From JAJZOM01 sp046703545 (GTDB taxonomy: Archaea; Thermoplasmatota; Thermoplasmata; Thermoplasmatales; Thermoplasmataceae): a stretch of 64,000 nt of DNA. Position 1 is the first letter of the stretch, and the number at the start of each line of letters is the position of its first letter. The notes beneath the pieces are model-generated. The model was given only the letters and a program-made list of their open reading frames with translations. It did no database searches and had not been told where the DNA came from. Both the position numbers and the translations under genes were made by a program. Location: NCBI GenBank assembly GCA_046703545.1, contig JBJKSX010000003.1:1-64000 (forward strand), given 5' to 3'. Positions 17,115 to 25,878 of this stretch are shown one piece after another.

Positions 17115-17609
17115 ATGGCGGGGCAGTCAGTAGAGGCACAGTTGGTATCAAATTTCTTCACAAATCTCCAGCATGACCCATGGTTCCTGCTGAGCTTTGT
17201 TGTGCCTGTAGTGATGCTCCTCATTGCATCGGTTGCCATAAGGCGGTATTCAAGGAAGACAAAGATAGACGGGCCTCCCACACTTGAGCAGAAGAGGGAG
17301 AAATTTGTAGTGCCAAAGGACTTCTTCAACAGGGAGACTGACAGGGTGAAAAGCGACGACTACGCATATTTCCTGAAGCCTATCGCAAGCGAGTTCCACA
17401 CACTTGTGGAATTTGATGATTATTTCAGGATTCTTGAGAGGCGTTACAAGAAGTTCCGTTCCATGAGCAATTCTGGAAGGAAGAAGAGAAAGCAGGCAGG
17501 AATTGATGGAACCAAGAAGACATTCAACGACATATTAAACCTGTACAACAGGCTGAGAACAACGAAATTTGAGATAGTGGAATTTGAAAGAAATGACGAG
17601 GAGATCTAA
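17115..17609 (+). CDS. Single-pass membrane protein, MoxR operon
   Basis: The 164-residue protein has one transmembrane helix (about residues 22-42, PWFLLSFVVPVVMLLIASVA) with positively charged residues after it, and a cytosolic helical domain. The region EFDDYFRILERRYKKFR resembles the short cytosolic domain of DUF4129-type proteins that often accompany MoxR and DUF58, though I cannot assign it to that family by eye. It shares TAATG with the MoxR gene. Confidence 0.78.
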   Translation: MAGQSVEAQLVSNFFTNLQHDPWFLLSFVVPVVMLLIASVAIRRYSRKTKIDGPPTLEQKREKFVVPKDFFNRETDRVKSDDYAYFLKPIASEFHTLVEFDDYFRILERRYKKFRSMSNSGRKKRKQAGIDGTKKTFNDILNLYNRLRTTKFEIVEFERNDEEI

Positions 17610-18577
17610 TGACAGAACCAGAATACGTAAATGTAAGCAGCTTAAGAGATAACGTCAGGGCAATTGAAAGCCGGATCGGAAGGAGAGTTATTGGATCCGA
17701 GAGAATTGTCCGATTCATGTTCATAGCTCTCCTCAGCAATAATCATGTGCTGCTGGAGGGTGTGCCGGGACTGGCAAAGACCATGCTTGCAAGTGAGTTC
17801 TCACGCCACCTGTGCATGGACTTCAAGAGAATACAGTTCACTCCGGATATGCTCCCGACGGACATCACCGGAACAATGGTGTTCAACCTGGAGGAACGCA
17901 GGCTTCAGTTCAGAAAGGGGCCTATCTTTGCGAATGTCCTCCTGGCGGATGAAATAAACAGGACTCCTGCCAAGGTCCAGTCTGCCCTGCTTGAGGGCAT
18001 GGAGGAAAAGAAAGTCTCGGTTGGAGGGGAGGACCACGATTTGCCATCCCCCTTCCTGGTCATAGCGACCCAGAATCCAATTGAGCAGGAGGGCACATTC
18101 CCACTTGCTGAAGCACTCATGGACAGGTTCCTTTTCAGGTACAACCTCTCATATCCCTCTAAGGATGAGGAAATGTCCATCCTCAAGTCCATAACACTTC
18201 CAGAGGAGGATGTGGAAAATGACATTGACGCCAACATGATTCTGAGCCTGAGGAGCGAAGTTTCAAAGGTGCATGCCAGTGAGGAGATAATGCAATACAT
18301 CGTGGAAATCATCAGGAATACAAGGAACAATGACCTTATCCTGGTTGGCGCCAGCCCAAGGACTTCCGCAAAATTCCTCACAGCTGCAAGGGCTAATGCA
18401 ATGCTGAACGGCAGGGACTATGTCATACCCGAGGACGTGAGGTTTCTCTCCAAGGAACTCCTGAATCACAGGCTCATTTTGAGGCCGGAAGCGCTTCTCG
18501 AGAACTCAGGCGATGCAATTTCCACGGTAAACAGGGTTGTAGACCGTCTAGTGTCACAGGTTGCTGCGCCAAGATGA
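17609..18577 (+). CDS. MoxR-family AAA+ ATPase
   Basis: The 322-residue AAA+ protein has Walker A GVPGLAKT at 51-58, Walker B LLADEINR at 111-118, sensor-1 IATQNPIEQEG near 150, and arginine-rich RDYVIPEDV/SPRTS segments in the C-terminal lid. MoxR ATPases act as chaperones that insert cofactors or assemble membrane and envelope complexes, usually with a DUF58/VWA partner. Here DUF58 follows with an ATGA overlap. The target is likely the surface or membrane proteins of the same operon. Confidence 0.94.
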   Translation: MTEPEYVNVSSLRDNVRAIESRIGRRVIGSERIVRFMFIALLSNNHVLLEGVPGLAKTMLASEFSRHLCMDFKRIQFTPDMLPTDITGTMVFNLEERRLQFRKGPIFANVLLADEINRTPAKVQSALLEGMEEKKVSVGGEDHDLPSPFLVIATQNPIEQEGTFPLAEALMDRFLFRYNLSYPSKDEEMSILKSITLPEEDVENDIDANMILSLRSEVSKVHASEEIMQYIVEIIRNTRNNDLILVGASPRTSAKFLTAARANAMLNGRDYVIPEDVRFLSKELLNHRLILRPEALLENSGDAISTVNRVVDRLVSQVAAPR

Positions 18578-19887
18578 TAAAGAAATCCGGATATGCGATT
18601 CTTGCTGCTGTTACTGCATCGGTTCTGGAGTCGATATTATTCGGATATGACTATTACATCATTTTCTCCCTGCTGCTGTTCTTCATCCTTGCATCGGACA
18701 TCATAATATTCAACAAGGGTGTGGCGAACGACCTATTCAGGGTAGAAGTTGAAAGGAGAATGAAGGACCCTTATGGAAGGAAGTACCTTGCAAAAGAGGT
18801 TGAAGTGATCTTCACAAATCCCACTTCAAGGGTCATTGCATTCCACTTCTACGACACCCTTTCGGACATATTCCACGCAGAAGGCAATTTTGACGGTGAC
18901 CTGGTGCTGGCTCCGGGAGAGGTCAGGAGGCTCACCTACGAGATATCGCCATATGCTATCGGGAAATACCAGATTGGCCCGCTCATAATGTACATTCAGG
19001 ACCCCATGAAGCTGTGCATAACCAGGGCTGTGGTCCCGAAGATCGACGAAATGAAGGTGGGTCCGGCATATTCAGACATACATACCCACAGGAGCGAAAG
19101 GCTCAGCAATTTCCTCTTCACAATGGGGATGCATTACTCCAGGAAAAGCGGCCAGGGTTACGATTTCTATGGCATCAGGCAGTATGTGGAATCCGACGAC
19201 TTCAGGCATATTGCCTGGAACAAGTATGGCTCCATTGACGGTGAAGACCTGTATGTCAAGCAGATGGAGGAGGAACGTCAGATCGACGTCTACTTCATAA
19301 TCGATTACAGCATTGGCGTGAACCAGGGGTCCGCTGACGGAAGGATGTATGATCACGTCATATCTGCGGTGCTAAATGCGGCTTATTCAATAAACAAGAA
19401 CAGGGATGGCGTTGGTTTCCAGGTAATTTCCAGTGAAATAGATGAATTCATCCCTGCGCAGAAGAATGCAGAGCCCATTAAGAAACTGGAGAAGCTTGTT
19501 GCCAACCTGAGGCCGTCCGGTAATTTCAGTATCGACGATGCCTTTGACATGGTCAAGAAAAGGGTCAAAAAGAACGCCGTCATATTTGTGATAACGCCAT
19601 TCTCCTTCCCTGAAAAGTTTGTAAAGGCAGGTGGGAGGAAGTTGCACACCGGCAGGCCAACTTACATGTTCATACTTGATTCCTACGATTTCGTTGAGAA
19701 GCGCGAAGATGAAATTTACAGGAAGCTCATCCTCAGCACAGAGATCAAGGAGAGGAGGTACCTGAAGACGGTAACCGGCTTCTTCAACGGAATTGGAATC
19801 AAAACCGTTGTGTCAAGGGACAAAGATCTTCTGGCACGGGTTCTGTCAGAATACAGGTATGCAAGGATGCAGAACCTGGGGAGTTGA
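18574..19887 (+). CDS. DUF58 protein with VWA-like domain
   Basis: The 437-residue protein has two N-terminal membrane helices (about 5-20 and 23-43), an Ig-like beta region, and then the DUF58 core with GIRQYVESDDFRHIAWNKY around 200-218, the family signature. A VWA-like fold follows (DVYFIIDYS, then a DSYDF strand late in the sequence); the MIDAS here reads DYSIG rather than DxSxS, so metal binding may be altered. It overlaps MoxR by four bases and the next gene by four, giving tight translational coupling. Confidence 0.9.
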   Translation: MIKKSGYAILAAVTASVLESILFGYDYYIIFSLLLFFILASDIIIFNKGVANDLFRVEVERRMKDPYGRKYLAKEVEVIFTNPTSRVIAFHFYDTLSDIFHAEGNFDGDLVLAPGEVRRLTYEISPYAIGKYQIGPLIMYIQDPMKLCITRAVVPKIDEMKVGPAYSDIHTHRSERLSNFLFTMGMHYSRKSGQGYDFYGIRQYVESDDFRHIAWNKYGSIDGEDLYVKQMEEERQIDVYFIIDYSIGVNQGSADGRMYDHVISAVLNAAYSINKNRDGVGFQVISSEIDEFIPAQKNAEPIKKLEKLVANLRPSGNFSIDDAFDMVKKRVKKNAVIFVITPFSFPEKFVKAGGRKLHTGRPTYMFILDSYDFVEKREDEIYRKLILSTEIKERRYLKTVTGFFNGIGIKTVVSRDKDLLARVLSEYRYARMQNLGS

Positions 19888-20774
19888 AGATGGTGGAAGA
19901 GGATGCCTACAAGATGATGCCGGTGAACGCGGCCATAATGCTTCCGAGCATTGTTCTGGCAGTGTATGTCGTGCCGCATCTGCTGGGGATAGTTTACACC
20001 GTGCCCTTCTTCGTGCTGGGCTTCCTTCCAATAATAAGGAGGTTTGCCCCGGACTACATAGGGAGGAACCTGTATCCGGCAGTTGCAATCTTTGTACTGC
20101 TTCTGATTCTGCTGAACCTGCTCATTGCAATCGGGACGGTCCCCCACAGCGGACTGGATTCTTTTCTGGTCATACCACTGAACATTGAGACGGCCATCAC
20201 CCTCACCATGGCACTCAGCGTTGCCTCAGTGCTGGAGGGGATTTTTTCCAGGAGCCTTGCCCGTTCCATTGGTTACATGACATTCTCGCTGCTTCCACTT
20301 CTGGATCAGGTCTTTGTGCTTTACCTGATGCACCAGTTTGATTACGGGTATGTCCAGGCATACTACTCTGCATACACCCAGCAGTTGATGTCCCTTCTGG
20401 CACTTGTGGTGACAGGATCAACAAACATCTTCGGCACCAATTTTGCGCCACCCTTGTCCCGATACAGTTTTCCAATAGATCCAGTGATGCTTGCCTCCAT
20501 GATCGTATCCCTTGGGGCTATCCTCTTTTATTTCATCTTTGTGAGGGAAAGCAAGCTCAGGAGTGAGGTGTTTTCAGGTGTTGCGAGTGCCCTCATGCTT
20601 GGGGGCATACTTGGTTTCATTGTCTTCTACATGGTAAGGCTTGCAACCCCATCAGGGTACCAGCTTTTCATAGCTGCGCTCGCACTCATAATAACAGTTT
20701 TGTATGCTGGAAGATCAACGCCGGAAAGAAAGGCGAGAAAGAAGGGAAGCAAGAAGCAAAGCAATGACTGGTAA
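19884..20774 (+). CDS. Polytopic membrane protein, last gene of MoxR/DUF58 operon
   Basis: The 296-residue, strongly hydrophobic protein has about eight or nine transmembrane helices and a lysine/arginine-rich C-terminal tail (ERKARKKGSKKQ). No transporter or enzyme signature is apparent. The start is TTG at 19884 overlapping the DUF58 stop, or ATG at 19890 with GGGAG seven bases before it. In bacterial operons of this kind the last membrane proteins are often poorly conserved; this may fill the same place. Confidence 0.75.
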   Translation: MKMVEEDAYKMMPVNAAIMLPSIVLAVYVVPHLLGIVYTVPFFVLGFLPIIRRFAPDYIGRNLYPAVAIFVLLLILLNLLIAIGTVPHSGLDSFLVIPLNIETAITLTMALSVASVLEGIFSRSLARSIGYMTFSLLPLLDQVFVLYLMHQFDYGYVQAYYSAYTQQLMSLLALVVTGSTNIFGTNFAPPLSRYSFPIDPVMLASMIVSLGAILFYFIFVRESKLRSEVFSGVASALMLGGILGFIVFYMVRLATPSGYQLFIAALALIITVLYAGRSTPERKARKKGSKKQSNDW

Positions 20775-20804
20775 GGTTATTTATCACCTTTTTATTACAT
20801 AACT

Positions 20805-22070
20805 GTGACCAGCACAGAGATCCGCAACGCCCTGATAGTTACCCAGGACAAGGACAGGAGAGTCCTGAGGGGCAACATATACATTGAAAACGATACAATC
20901 AAGTCAGTTGGCACCCAGGAACACGGTGCTGACAGTATAATCGACGCTTCGGGGAAGATTGTTTCTCCCGGATTCATAAACACCCACTGCCACGTAGCTA
21001 TGTCACACCTCAGGGGAAAACTTGATGATATGCCTCTGGGAAAGTTCCTGGACAGGACATTCAAGCTGGATGCCGAAAGGACTGATGAAGGGATTTACAA
21101 TTCAGCACTTCTCGGCATGTATGAGATGATGGATTCAGGGGTCACTTCATTCCTTGACCTATATTATGCAGAGGACAGGATTGCGGAAGCTGCCAAGAAG
21201 GCTGGCATCAGGGCATTTCTTGCATGGAATACACTTGATGAGGACAAGACTACCCAGAAAGGAAACCCCAGCAAGAATGCAGATGATTTTATTTCAAAGT
21301 ACAAGGGCCGGGAAATGATTTCCCCTTCCATAGGCGTCCAGGGCGTCTATGTGGCTGGGGATGAGACATACCTTAAGGCCAGGGAAATAGCGGAAAAGCA
21401 TGACACCATTGTGCACGGCCACCTTGCGGAGACAAGGGAAGAAGTGTACAATTTCATGAAGGGAAACAAGGGAGTCCGGCCAACGGAACACCTTGACAGC
21501 ATAGGGTTCCTGAACCCCAGGTTCGTGGCCGCGCATGGAGTCTGGAACACCCTCCACGAGATTAAGCTGCTCGGGAAAAACGGCTGCAGTGTCTCATGGA
21601 ACCCGGTGAGCAACACAAAGCTTGGAGTTGGTGGGATGGCGCCAGTTCCCGAATACATTTCAAACGGCGTTAATGTGGGCATTGGGTCAGACAGTGCCGG
21701 AAGCAACAACAACCAGGAGCTCCTCCAGTCAATGAAATTCGGTTCCCTCTGGGTGAAGAATGAGAGGTGGAACCCTTCAATAACCACTGCCCAGGGAATC
21801 CTCGACATGGCTACGGTCAATGGGGCGAGGGCATTGAAAAGAGATGACATAGGGAGCATTGAGGTGGGCCGGAAAGCTGACCTTGCATTCTTCAGCATGT
21901 CGTCCCCACGGCTGATCCTGACCACTCCTGAAACTGCAGTTGCGAATATTGTATATTCTGCAGACACTTCTTCAATATCCGACGTGATGATAAATGGCAG
22001 ATTCGTCAAGAAGGACTGGATGCTTGTTGATTATAACCCGACAGAGCTTGAGGGACGGATTTTTGTCTGA
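20805..22070 (+). CDS. Amidohydrolase of the methylthioadenosine/S-adenosylhomocysteine deaminase family
   Basis: The 421-residue TIM-barrel metal-dependent deaminase has the zinc ligands in HCHVAMSHLRG (about 64-74), a later HGHLAE with VAAHGVW, and the GSDSAGSNNN segment carrying the catalytic Asp. Family members deaminate adenosine-type nucleosides (MTA, SAH, 5'-deoxyadenosine), or other ring amines such as in atrazine chlorohydrolase relatives. Start GTG at 20805 lies about 25 bases after a TATA-like ggttatttatc. In archaea an MTA/SAH role is the usual guess; substrate not proven. Confidence 0.87.
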   Translation: MTSTEIRNALIVTQDKDRRVLRGNIYIENDTIKSVGTQEHGADSIIDASGKIVSPGFINTHCHVAMSHLRGKLDDMPLGKFLDRTFKLDAERTDEGIYNSALLGMYEMMDSGVTSFLDLYYAEDRIAEAAKKAGIRAFLAWNTLDEDKTTQKGNPSKNADDFISKYKGREMISPSIGVQGVYVAGDETYLKAREIAEKHDTIVHGHLAETREEVYNFMKGNKGVRPTEHLDSIGFLNPRFVAAHGVWNTLHEIKLLGKNGCSVSWNPVSNTKLGVGGMAPVPEYISNGVNVGIGSDSAGSNNNQELLQSMKFGSLWVKNERWNPSITTAQGILDMATVNGARALKRDDIGSIEVGRKADLAFFSMSSPRLILTTPETAVANIVYSADTSSISDVMINGRFVKKDWMLVDYNPTELEGRIFV

Positions 22071-22104
22071 TATTTGTTTTTAAGTTATATTATGCCTCAA
22101 TCAT

Positions 22105-22140
22105 AGAAAATATATAAAGCCAAAGGCAATCAGGAGATGA
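22105..22140 (+). promoter_or_regulatory. Promoter and ribosome site for aIF5A
   Basis: A strong TATA box, tatataaa (22111-22118), preceded by gaaaa, and an AGGAGATGA ribosome site at 22132-22140 before the ATG at 22147. Confidence 0.55.
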
Positions 22141-22146
22141 CGTATT

Positions 22147-22536
22147 ATGAGTTGGCAAGAAGCCGAAGTCAGGGAACTTAAGGTTGGAAGATACATGCTT
22201 GTTGATGATTCACCAAGCAAGATCATGGAAATTACAATGTCAAAACCCGGGAAACACGGCGAGGCAAAAGCGAGGATCGTTGCCATCGGGGTATTTGATG
22301 GCCAGAAGCGCAGTATAGTGTACCCGGTGAAGCACAAGGTAAAGGTGCCTATCATAGAGAAGAAGAAAGCTCAGGTCCTCTCAAAAGCAAACAACGAAAT
22401 CCAGCTGATGGATTCCGAAACCTTCGAGACATTTTTAGTGCAGGCTGAAGAAGCTGAAGCTGAACAGATTGAACCCGGAACGGAGGTAACCTATTGGGAG
22501 ACAATGGGAACCAGAAAGATCATGCTTCAGAACTGA
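22147..22536 (+). CDS. eif5a: Translation factor aIF5A
   Basis: The 129-residue factor helps ribosomes through difficult peptide bonds and needs a hypusine-type lysine modification. The modification loop SKPGKHGEAKAR is intact, with K36 (of GKHG) as the modified residue. The N-terminal SH3-like and C-terminal OB-like halves have usual lengths, ending TRKIMLQN. The following agmatinase gene overlaps the last 43 bases in another frame, an arrangement linking aIF5A with polyamine metabolism, whose products feed hypusination. Confidence 0.96.
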   Translation: MSWQEAEVRELKVGRYMLVDDSPSKIMEITMSKPGKHGEAKARIVAIGVFDGQKRSIVYPVKHKVKVPIIEKKKAQVLSKANNEIQLMDSETFETFLVQAEEAEAEQIEPGTEVTYWETMGTRKIMLQN

Positions 22537-23393
22537 GCCTGCTTTTTTCACACAGGAAGATCGCCGACGCCCAGGCCCCTTACGAGGAGGCCAGGTACGT
22601 TATTTTTGGAGTTCCATTTGACGGAACTTCAAGTTTCAGGAGAGGTTCAAGGCTTGCCCCCGACACAATAAGGCTTGCATACGACAACCTCGAATCCTTT
22701 GATTTCCAGTACAGAGTGAACTTTCCGGATATCCCCATCTGTGATCTTGGGGACCTCTATGTGGAAGAAGATGCCGAGGAAGTTGTCAATGACATAGAGC
22801 GTTCTGTCAGGCATATGGTCAATGACGGAAAAATCCCAATAATGCTGGGTGGAGAACACTCGCTCACCACTGGCCTCGTGAGAAATTTCCCAAACAGTAC
22901 CATGATTATAATTGACGCACACTCTGATTTTCGCGACGAGTACATGGGGAACAAATTCAACCATGCATGCATCACAAGACGGTCCCTGGAGATTCTTGGA
23001 CCCGGAAAAATCTTCTCAATCGGCACCAGATCAGTGTCCAGGGAAGAGTTTGAGTCTCCTGAATGGAATGATGTGAGGTTTGTAACAGCCAATGAGGTGA
23101 GAGAAAAGGGGATCTCCGAAGTGATAGGGGAGATCGAGAAGAAGGCTGGAAGCCAGATCTATTTCTCCATCGATATGGATGGAATTGACCCTTCAGAAGC
23201 TCCCGGGGTGGGCACGCCTGAACCATATGGAATAGGTTCAGATGACGTCAGGGCACTGATCAATCATTTCGCAGAAAGGATAGTGGGATTCGACATTGTT
23301 GAAATGACACCGGTCTATGACAATGGCAACACCTCCATGCTTGCTGCAAAATTGATCCAGGATTTTATAGGAAGCCGGGAAAAAAGGGCTTGA
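22494..23393 (+). CDS. speB: Agmatinase / ureohydrolase
   Basis: The 299-residue arginase-fold enzyme contains the manganese motifs GGEHS (about 118-122), DAHSDF (about 141-146) and SIDMDGIDP (about 226-234). It would release urea from agmatine to give putrescine, or act on a related guanidino compound. The only plausible start in frame is TTG at 22494, inside aIF5A. The next in-frame candidate would be CTG at 22533, so the 43-base overlap appears genuine. Confidence 0.9.
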   Translation: MGDNGNQKDHASELSLLFSHRKIADAQAPYEEARYVIFGVPFDGTSSFRRGSRLAPDTIRLAYDNLESFDFQYRVNFPDIPICDLGDLYVEEDAEEVVNDIERSVRHMVNDGKIPIMLGGEHSLTTGLVRNFPNSTMIIIDAHSDFRDEYMGNKFNHACITRRSLEILGPGKIFSIGTRSVSREEFESPEWNDVRFVTANEVREKGISEVIGEIEKKAGSQIYFSIDMDGIDPSEAPGVGTPEPYGIGSDDVRALINHFAERIVGFDIVEMTPVYDNGNTSMLAAKLIQDFIGSREKRA

Positions 23394-23407
23394 ATGCGTG
23401 CATATGC

Positions 23408-24205
23408 CTATTTCTTTGCTGCCATGAACAGCTGCCAGACGTAGCTTTTGTCAATGGACCCGTGGAACTCCTTCTCAATCATGTCGCCAATGCATGACAG
23501 GAACCCTCTCCTGTTGGGCTCACGCATACTTATGACGTCGGAATAGGTCTGGAGTAGCTTCAGGTAGGTTTCAGAGTCATATTTTATGTTTTCGGCATAG
23601 GGCTTGTCTATGACAGTGCTAAACAGGCTCCGGAATTCACCTTTTCTCCTGAATCCCTCTGCCATTGCAGCTTGTAGGGTTGGGTGGAGGTAATCTCCTG
23701 TAGAATTGTCACTCCATTTTCTGTAGCAGGCTTGAGATGCCATCGGGAACCCGTCAGTATGCCCATCGACATGCACAGTATCGATTATGGCAACCATCCC
23801 GTTCTGTCTCAGTGCATCGGCAATTCTACGGACTCTGGTGTCTTTGTCAAGCCAGTGGAAAGCTGTGGCTGAAACCACCAGGTTGTACTCCTCATTTTCA
23901 AAATCCCACGTGTCAAAATCGCCCACTGAAATTTTCGTACCCTGGAAGTCAGAAAGGTTCTTTCTGGCAATACCCGCAAGGTTTTCACCAAGTTCTAACC
24001 CATGAATAAGAAGCCCCTTTCTGGCAAGAGCCTTGGTCAGTTTGCCAGTACCTGTACCAATTTCAAGAATCTTCGATTCGGAACTGAGTTTTGCAGTTTT
24101 TATAAGATCGTCTATCAGGGCATCCGGATAAGAAGGCCTGACAGAGTTATATATTTCAGGCACAGAATCGAATACAGATTCCTTTGATTTTGAGGGGCCC
24201 CTCAT
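23408..24205 (-). CDS. Class I SAM-dependent methyltransferase
   Basis: The 265-residue methyltransferase has motif I LEIGTGTGKLTKAL (about 45-58), an acidic post-loop (HGLELGE), and a conserved ATAFHWLDKD around 115-124, typical of the Methyltransf_11/UbiE-like small-molecule group. N-terminal FDSVPEIYNSVRPSYP is common to this subfamily. Substrate unknown. It is convergent with agmatinase (14 bases apart) and 63 bases downstream of nothing on its own strand except the L10e coding region's far end, so it is likely transcribed alone. Confidence 0.87.
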   Translation of the reverse strand: MRGPSKSKESVFDSVPEIYNSVRPSYPDALIDDLIKTAKLSSESKILEIGTGTGKLTKALARKGLLIHGLELGENLAGIARKNLSDFQGTKISVGDFDTWDFENEEYNLVVSATAFHWLDKDTRVRRIADALRQNGMVAIIDTVHVDGHTDGFPMASQACYRKWSDNSTGDYLHPTLQAAMAEGFRRKGEFRSLFSTVIDKPYAENIKYDSETYLKLLQTYSDVISMREPNRRGFLSCIGDMIEKEFHGSIDKSYVWQLFMAAKK

Positions 24206-24268
24206 TTGAGTTCAAAATGCGAGTTAATGTAAAAAGAATGGCGTGTTTTTATTTGAAAAAGAATGGAT

Positions 24269-24799
24269 TTAGAGTCCCAGCCTGCCGGCCAGTTCCTTGC
24301 CCTTTGATATTTCAATTGTACACGGTGTTGGCAACTTTATTGATGCTTTATGCAGTGCATTTCTCAGTTTGATTGCCCTTTCAGGGGTTGTTCGTCCAAC
24401 CATGATTATGTCTCCTGCATTGACTCTTGCAGCAGTTCCCACAGGCCTTCCAAATGCGTTCCTCATGCCTGAAGAAATCCTATCTGCTCCAGCTCCGGTT
24501 GCCATCTTGTGCTCTCTGAGAACATGATGCGGGTAGGGCCTTATCTGAAGGAAATAGTTATCTGGGGTAGAGCCTGCAAGCATCTTCCTGTTCACCGAAA
24601 TCCTGGCAGCCTCGAGAGCAATGTGCCTTATCTGGCAAGATTCCCTGGCTATTAGTTTAAGCTCAATTTTGAAGTCCCTGTGCTGATTTCCATGAACAAA
24701 GGTTGTGATCTTGGGGTACGGGACACCTCCCATAAACTCCCTTCTCGTATAAGCCGGACCTGAAATTTTAGTGTACATTCTTGCGGGTTTAGTTACCAT
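24269..24799 (-). CDS. rpl10e: Large-subunit ribosomal protein L10e (uL16)
   Basis: The 176-residue protein begins MVTKPARMYTKISGPAYTRR and has the conserved HVLREHKMATGAGADRISSGMR segment, typical of archaeal L10e at the peptidyl-transferase side of the 50S subunit. The length fits the family. A TATA-like tttttatattc (about 24826-24836, read on the minus strand) sits at the usual distance before the ATG. The methyltransferase at 23408 lies downstream on the same strand, with a 63-base gap. Confidence 0.97.
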   Translation of the reverse strand: MVTKPARMYTKISGPAYTRREFMGGVPYPKITTFVHGNQHRDFKIELKLIARESCQIRHIALEAARISVNRKMLAGSTPDNYFLQIRPYPHHVLREHKMATGAGADRISSGMRNAFGRPVGTAARVNAGDIIMVGRTTPERAIKLRNALHKASIKLPTPCTIEISKGKELAGRLGL

Positions 24800-25701
24800 C
24801 GGAATTCTATCCGACAGCCCGTCAGAATATAAAAACTAAGCGTTTCCATCTTAATTTGATTGGATTGCAGTCTCATATTCAGGTGTGATCGTGTGACCGG
24901 TGGAAATTTCTCATTGGATTTAAAACTGTATTTGATAACATCAGATATTGGATCACATTGGCCAATCTATGCCTGGATGATGAGAAAAAAAGTTTTCATT
25001 ATTGCTCTGGAAACACTCAAGGTGTTTCATCCTCAGCGATCGCCATGTGTGCCACCTCCTAAGGCAATATGAGTTCAGGCCATGCCAAGCCCCAGATCAA
25101 AACCTGCACTTTGAAGTGGGCAATGTATGGATGTGTGTCAATGGAACAGAAATTTTCAGGAAGAGAAATGGCCCATGATTTTTCTTTATTTTTTTAAAAA
25201 TTTCATTTTTTTGTTTTTTCTAAAAAGATATTATTGTCATATAGTTTGAGGACTGAATTTATCGCCTGGGTAACATGCATTTGTTGAGGCTCCGAGAAGT
25301 GCACTATACTCAGGATCTGGCCCTGACTCAATTCTTATTTTCTGAGTAATTGCAGAGAAAAGCCAGAGTCGAGGTGACGGTCTGATCCATCAAGAATTTG
25401 CAATATGGCGCTGGTTTCCTTGGGGACCATAAAACTTCTTTTTGCGGAACCGTGAAGGGGACCAAATCTCAAGGAGGATCTGAAAAAGGCCTCTACTGCA
25501 AGGGCCTGGAAAAGTGGAGCTTACCAAGGGCAGATGATTCTGCGTACCCTGCATGATTCCTGTTTATGTATAGCAGGGAGGCCAGTTGATGCATTTTGGC
25601 GGGAGAGGGATTTGTCTCGAAAAGGAATAATATAACTTTCTTAAATACTTACAGTAATCCGCATACCGGGAACATTATATGAATGGTAACTATTCCCAGC
25701 C
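24800..25701. other. About 900-base stretch without a convincing gene
   Basis: Only short frames occur and none has good coding character. Visible items: a GGAGGTG followed by ATG on the minus strand (near 25050) leading to a nine-codon frame, perhaps a relic; a T/A-rich block (about 25177-25226, long T and A runs); a twice-occurring ggggacc; and an interrupted frame at about 25448-25634 without homology that I can name. I looked for RNase P, SRP and tRNA signatures and saw none. It could be a decayed gene, an unidentified RNA, or replication-related DNA. Confidence 0.4.
25672..25681 (+). promoter_or_regulatory. TATA box for the AbrB-like gene
   Basis: cattatatga, 21-30 bases before the ATG at 25702, consistent with a leaderless start. 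Confidence 0.5.
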
Positions 25702-25863
25702 ATGGAAAAAAGGAAACTCATAGATGTTACACACATATCTTCACGGGGGTCATCTTTCAGGATCACACTTCCAAAGAAGATCATCAGCAGGCTTAACCTC
25801 TCTGAAGATGACATAATTGCGTTCTATGAAGAGGATGGGGTCAAGCTGGACAAAATCCAGTAG
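25702..25863 (+). CDS. Small AbrB/SpoVT-type DNA-binding protein
   Basis: The 53-residue protein has the swapped-hairpin AbrB pattern: SSFRITLPKKI (17-27), where 'r.tLPk.i' is characteristic, then LNLSEDDIIAFYEEDG and a final short strand VKLDKI. Such proteins dimerise and bind DNA as regulators or as antitoxins; no toxin gene is adjacent. It has its own TATA box. The MFS gene begins 15-40 bases downstream on the same strand and may be its target or partner. Too short for most gene callers but the fold match is good. Confidence 0.82.
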   Translation: MEKRKLIDVTHISSRGSSFRITLPKKIISRLNLSEDDIIAFYEEDGVKLDKIQ

Positions 25864-25878
25864 TTTAGACATTTTTAT

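Noticed and set aside
24860..25072. 70-codon frame from TTG on the plus strand
   Set aside because: No ribosome site, no family, poor residue composition, and it lies in a region of short chance frames.
25080..25660. RNase P RNA, SRP RNA or a similar large RNA
   Set aside because: None of the conserved blocks of these RNAs could be found on either strand; left as unexplained DNA.
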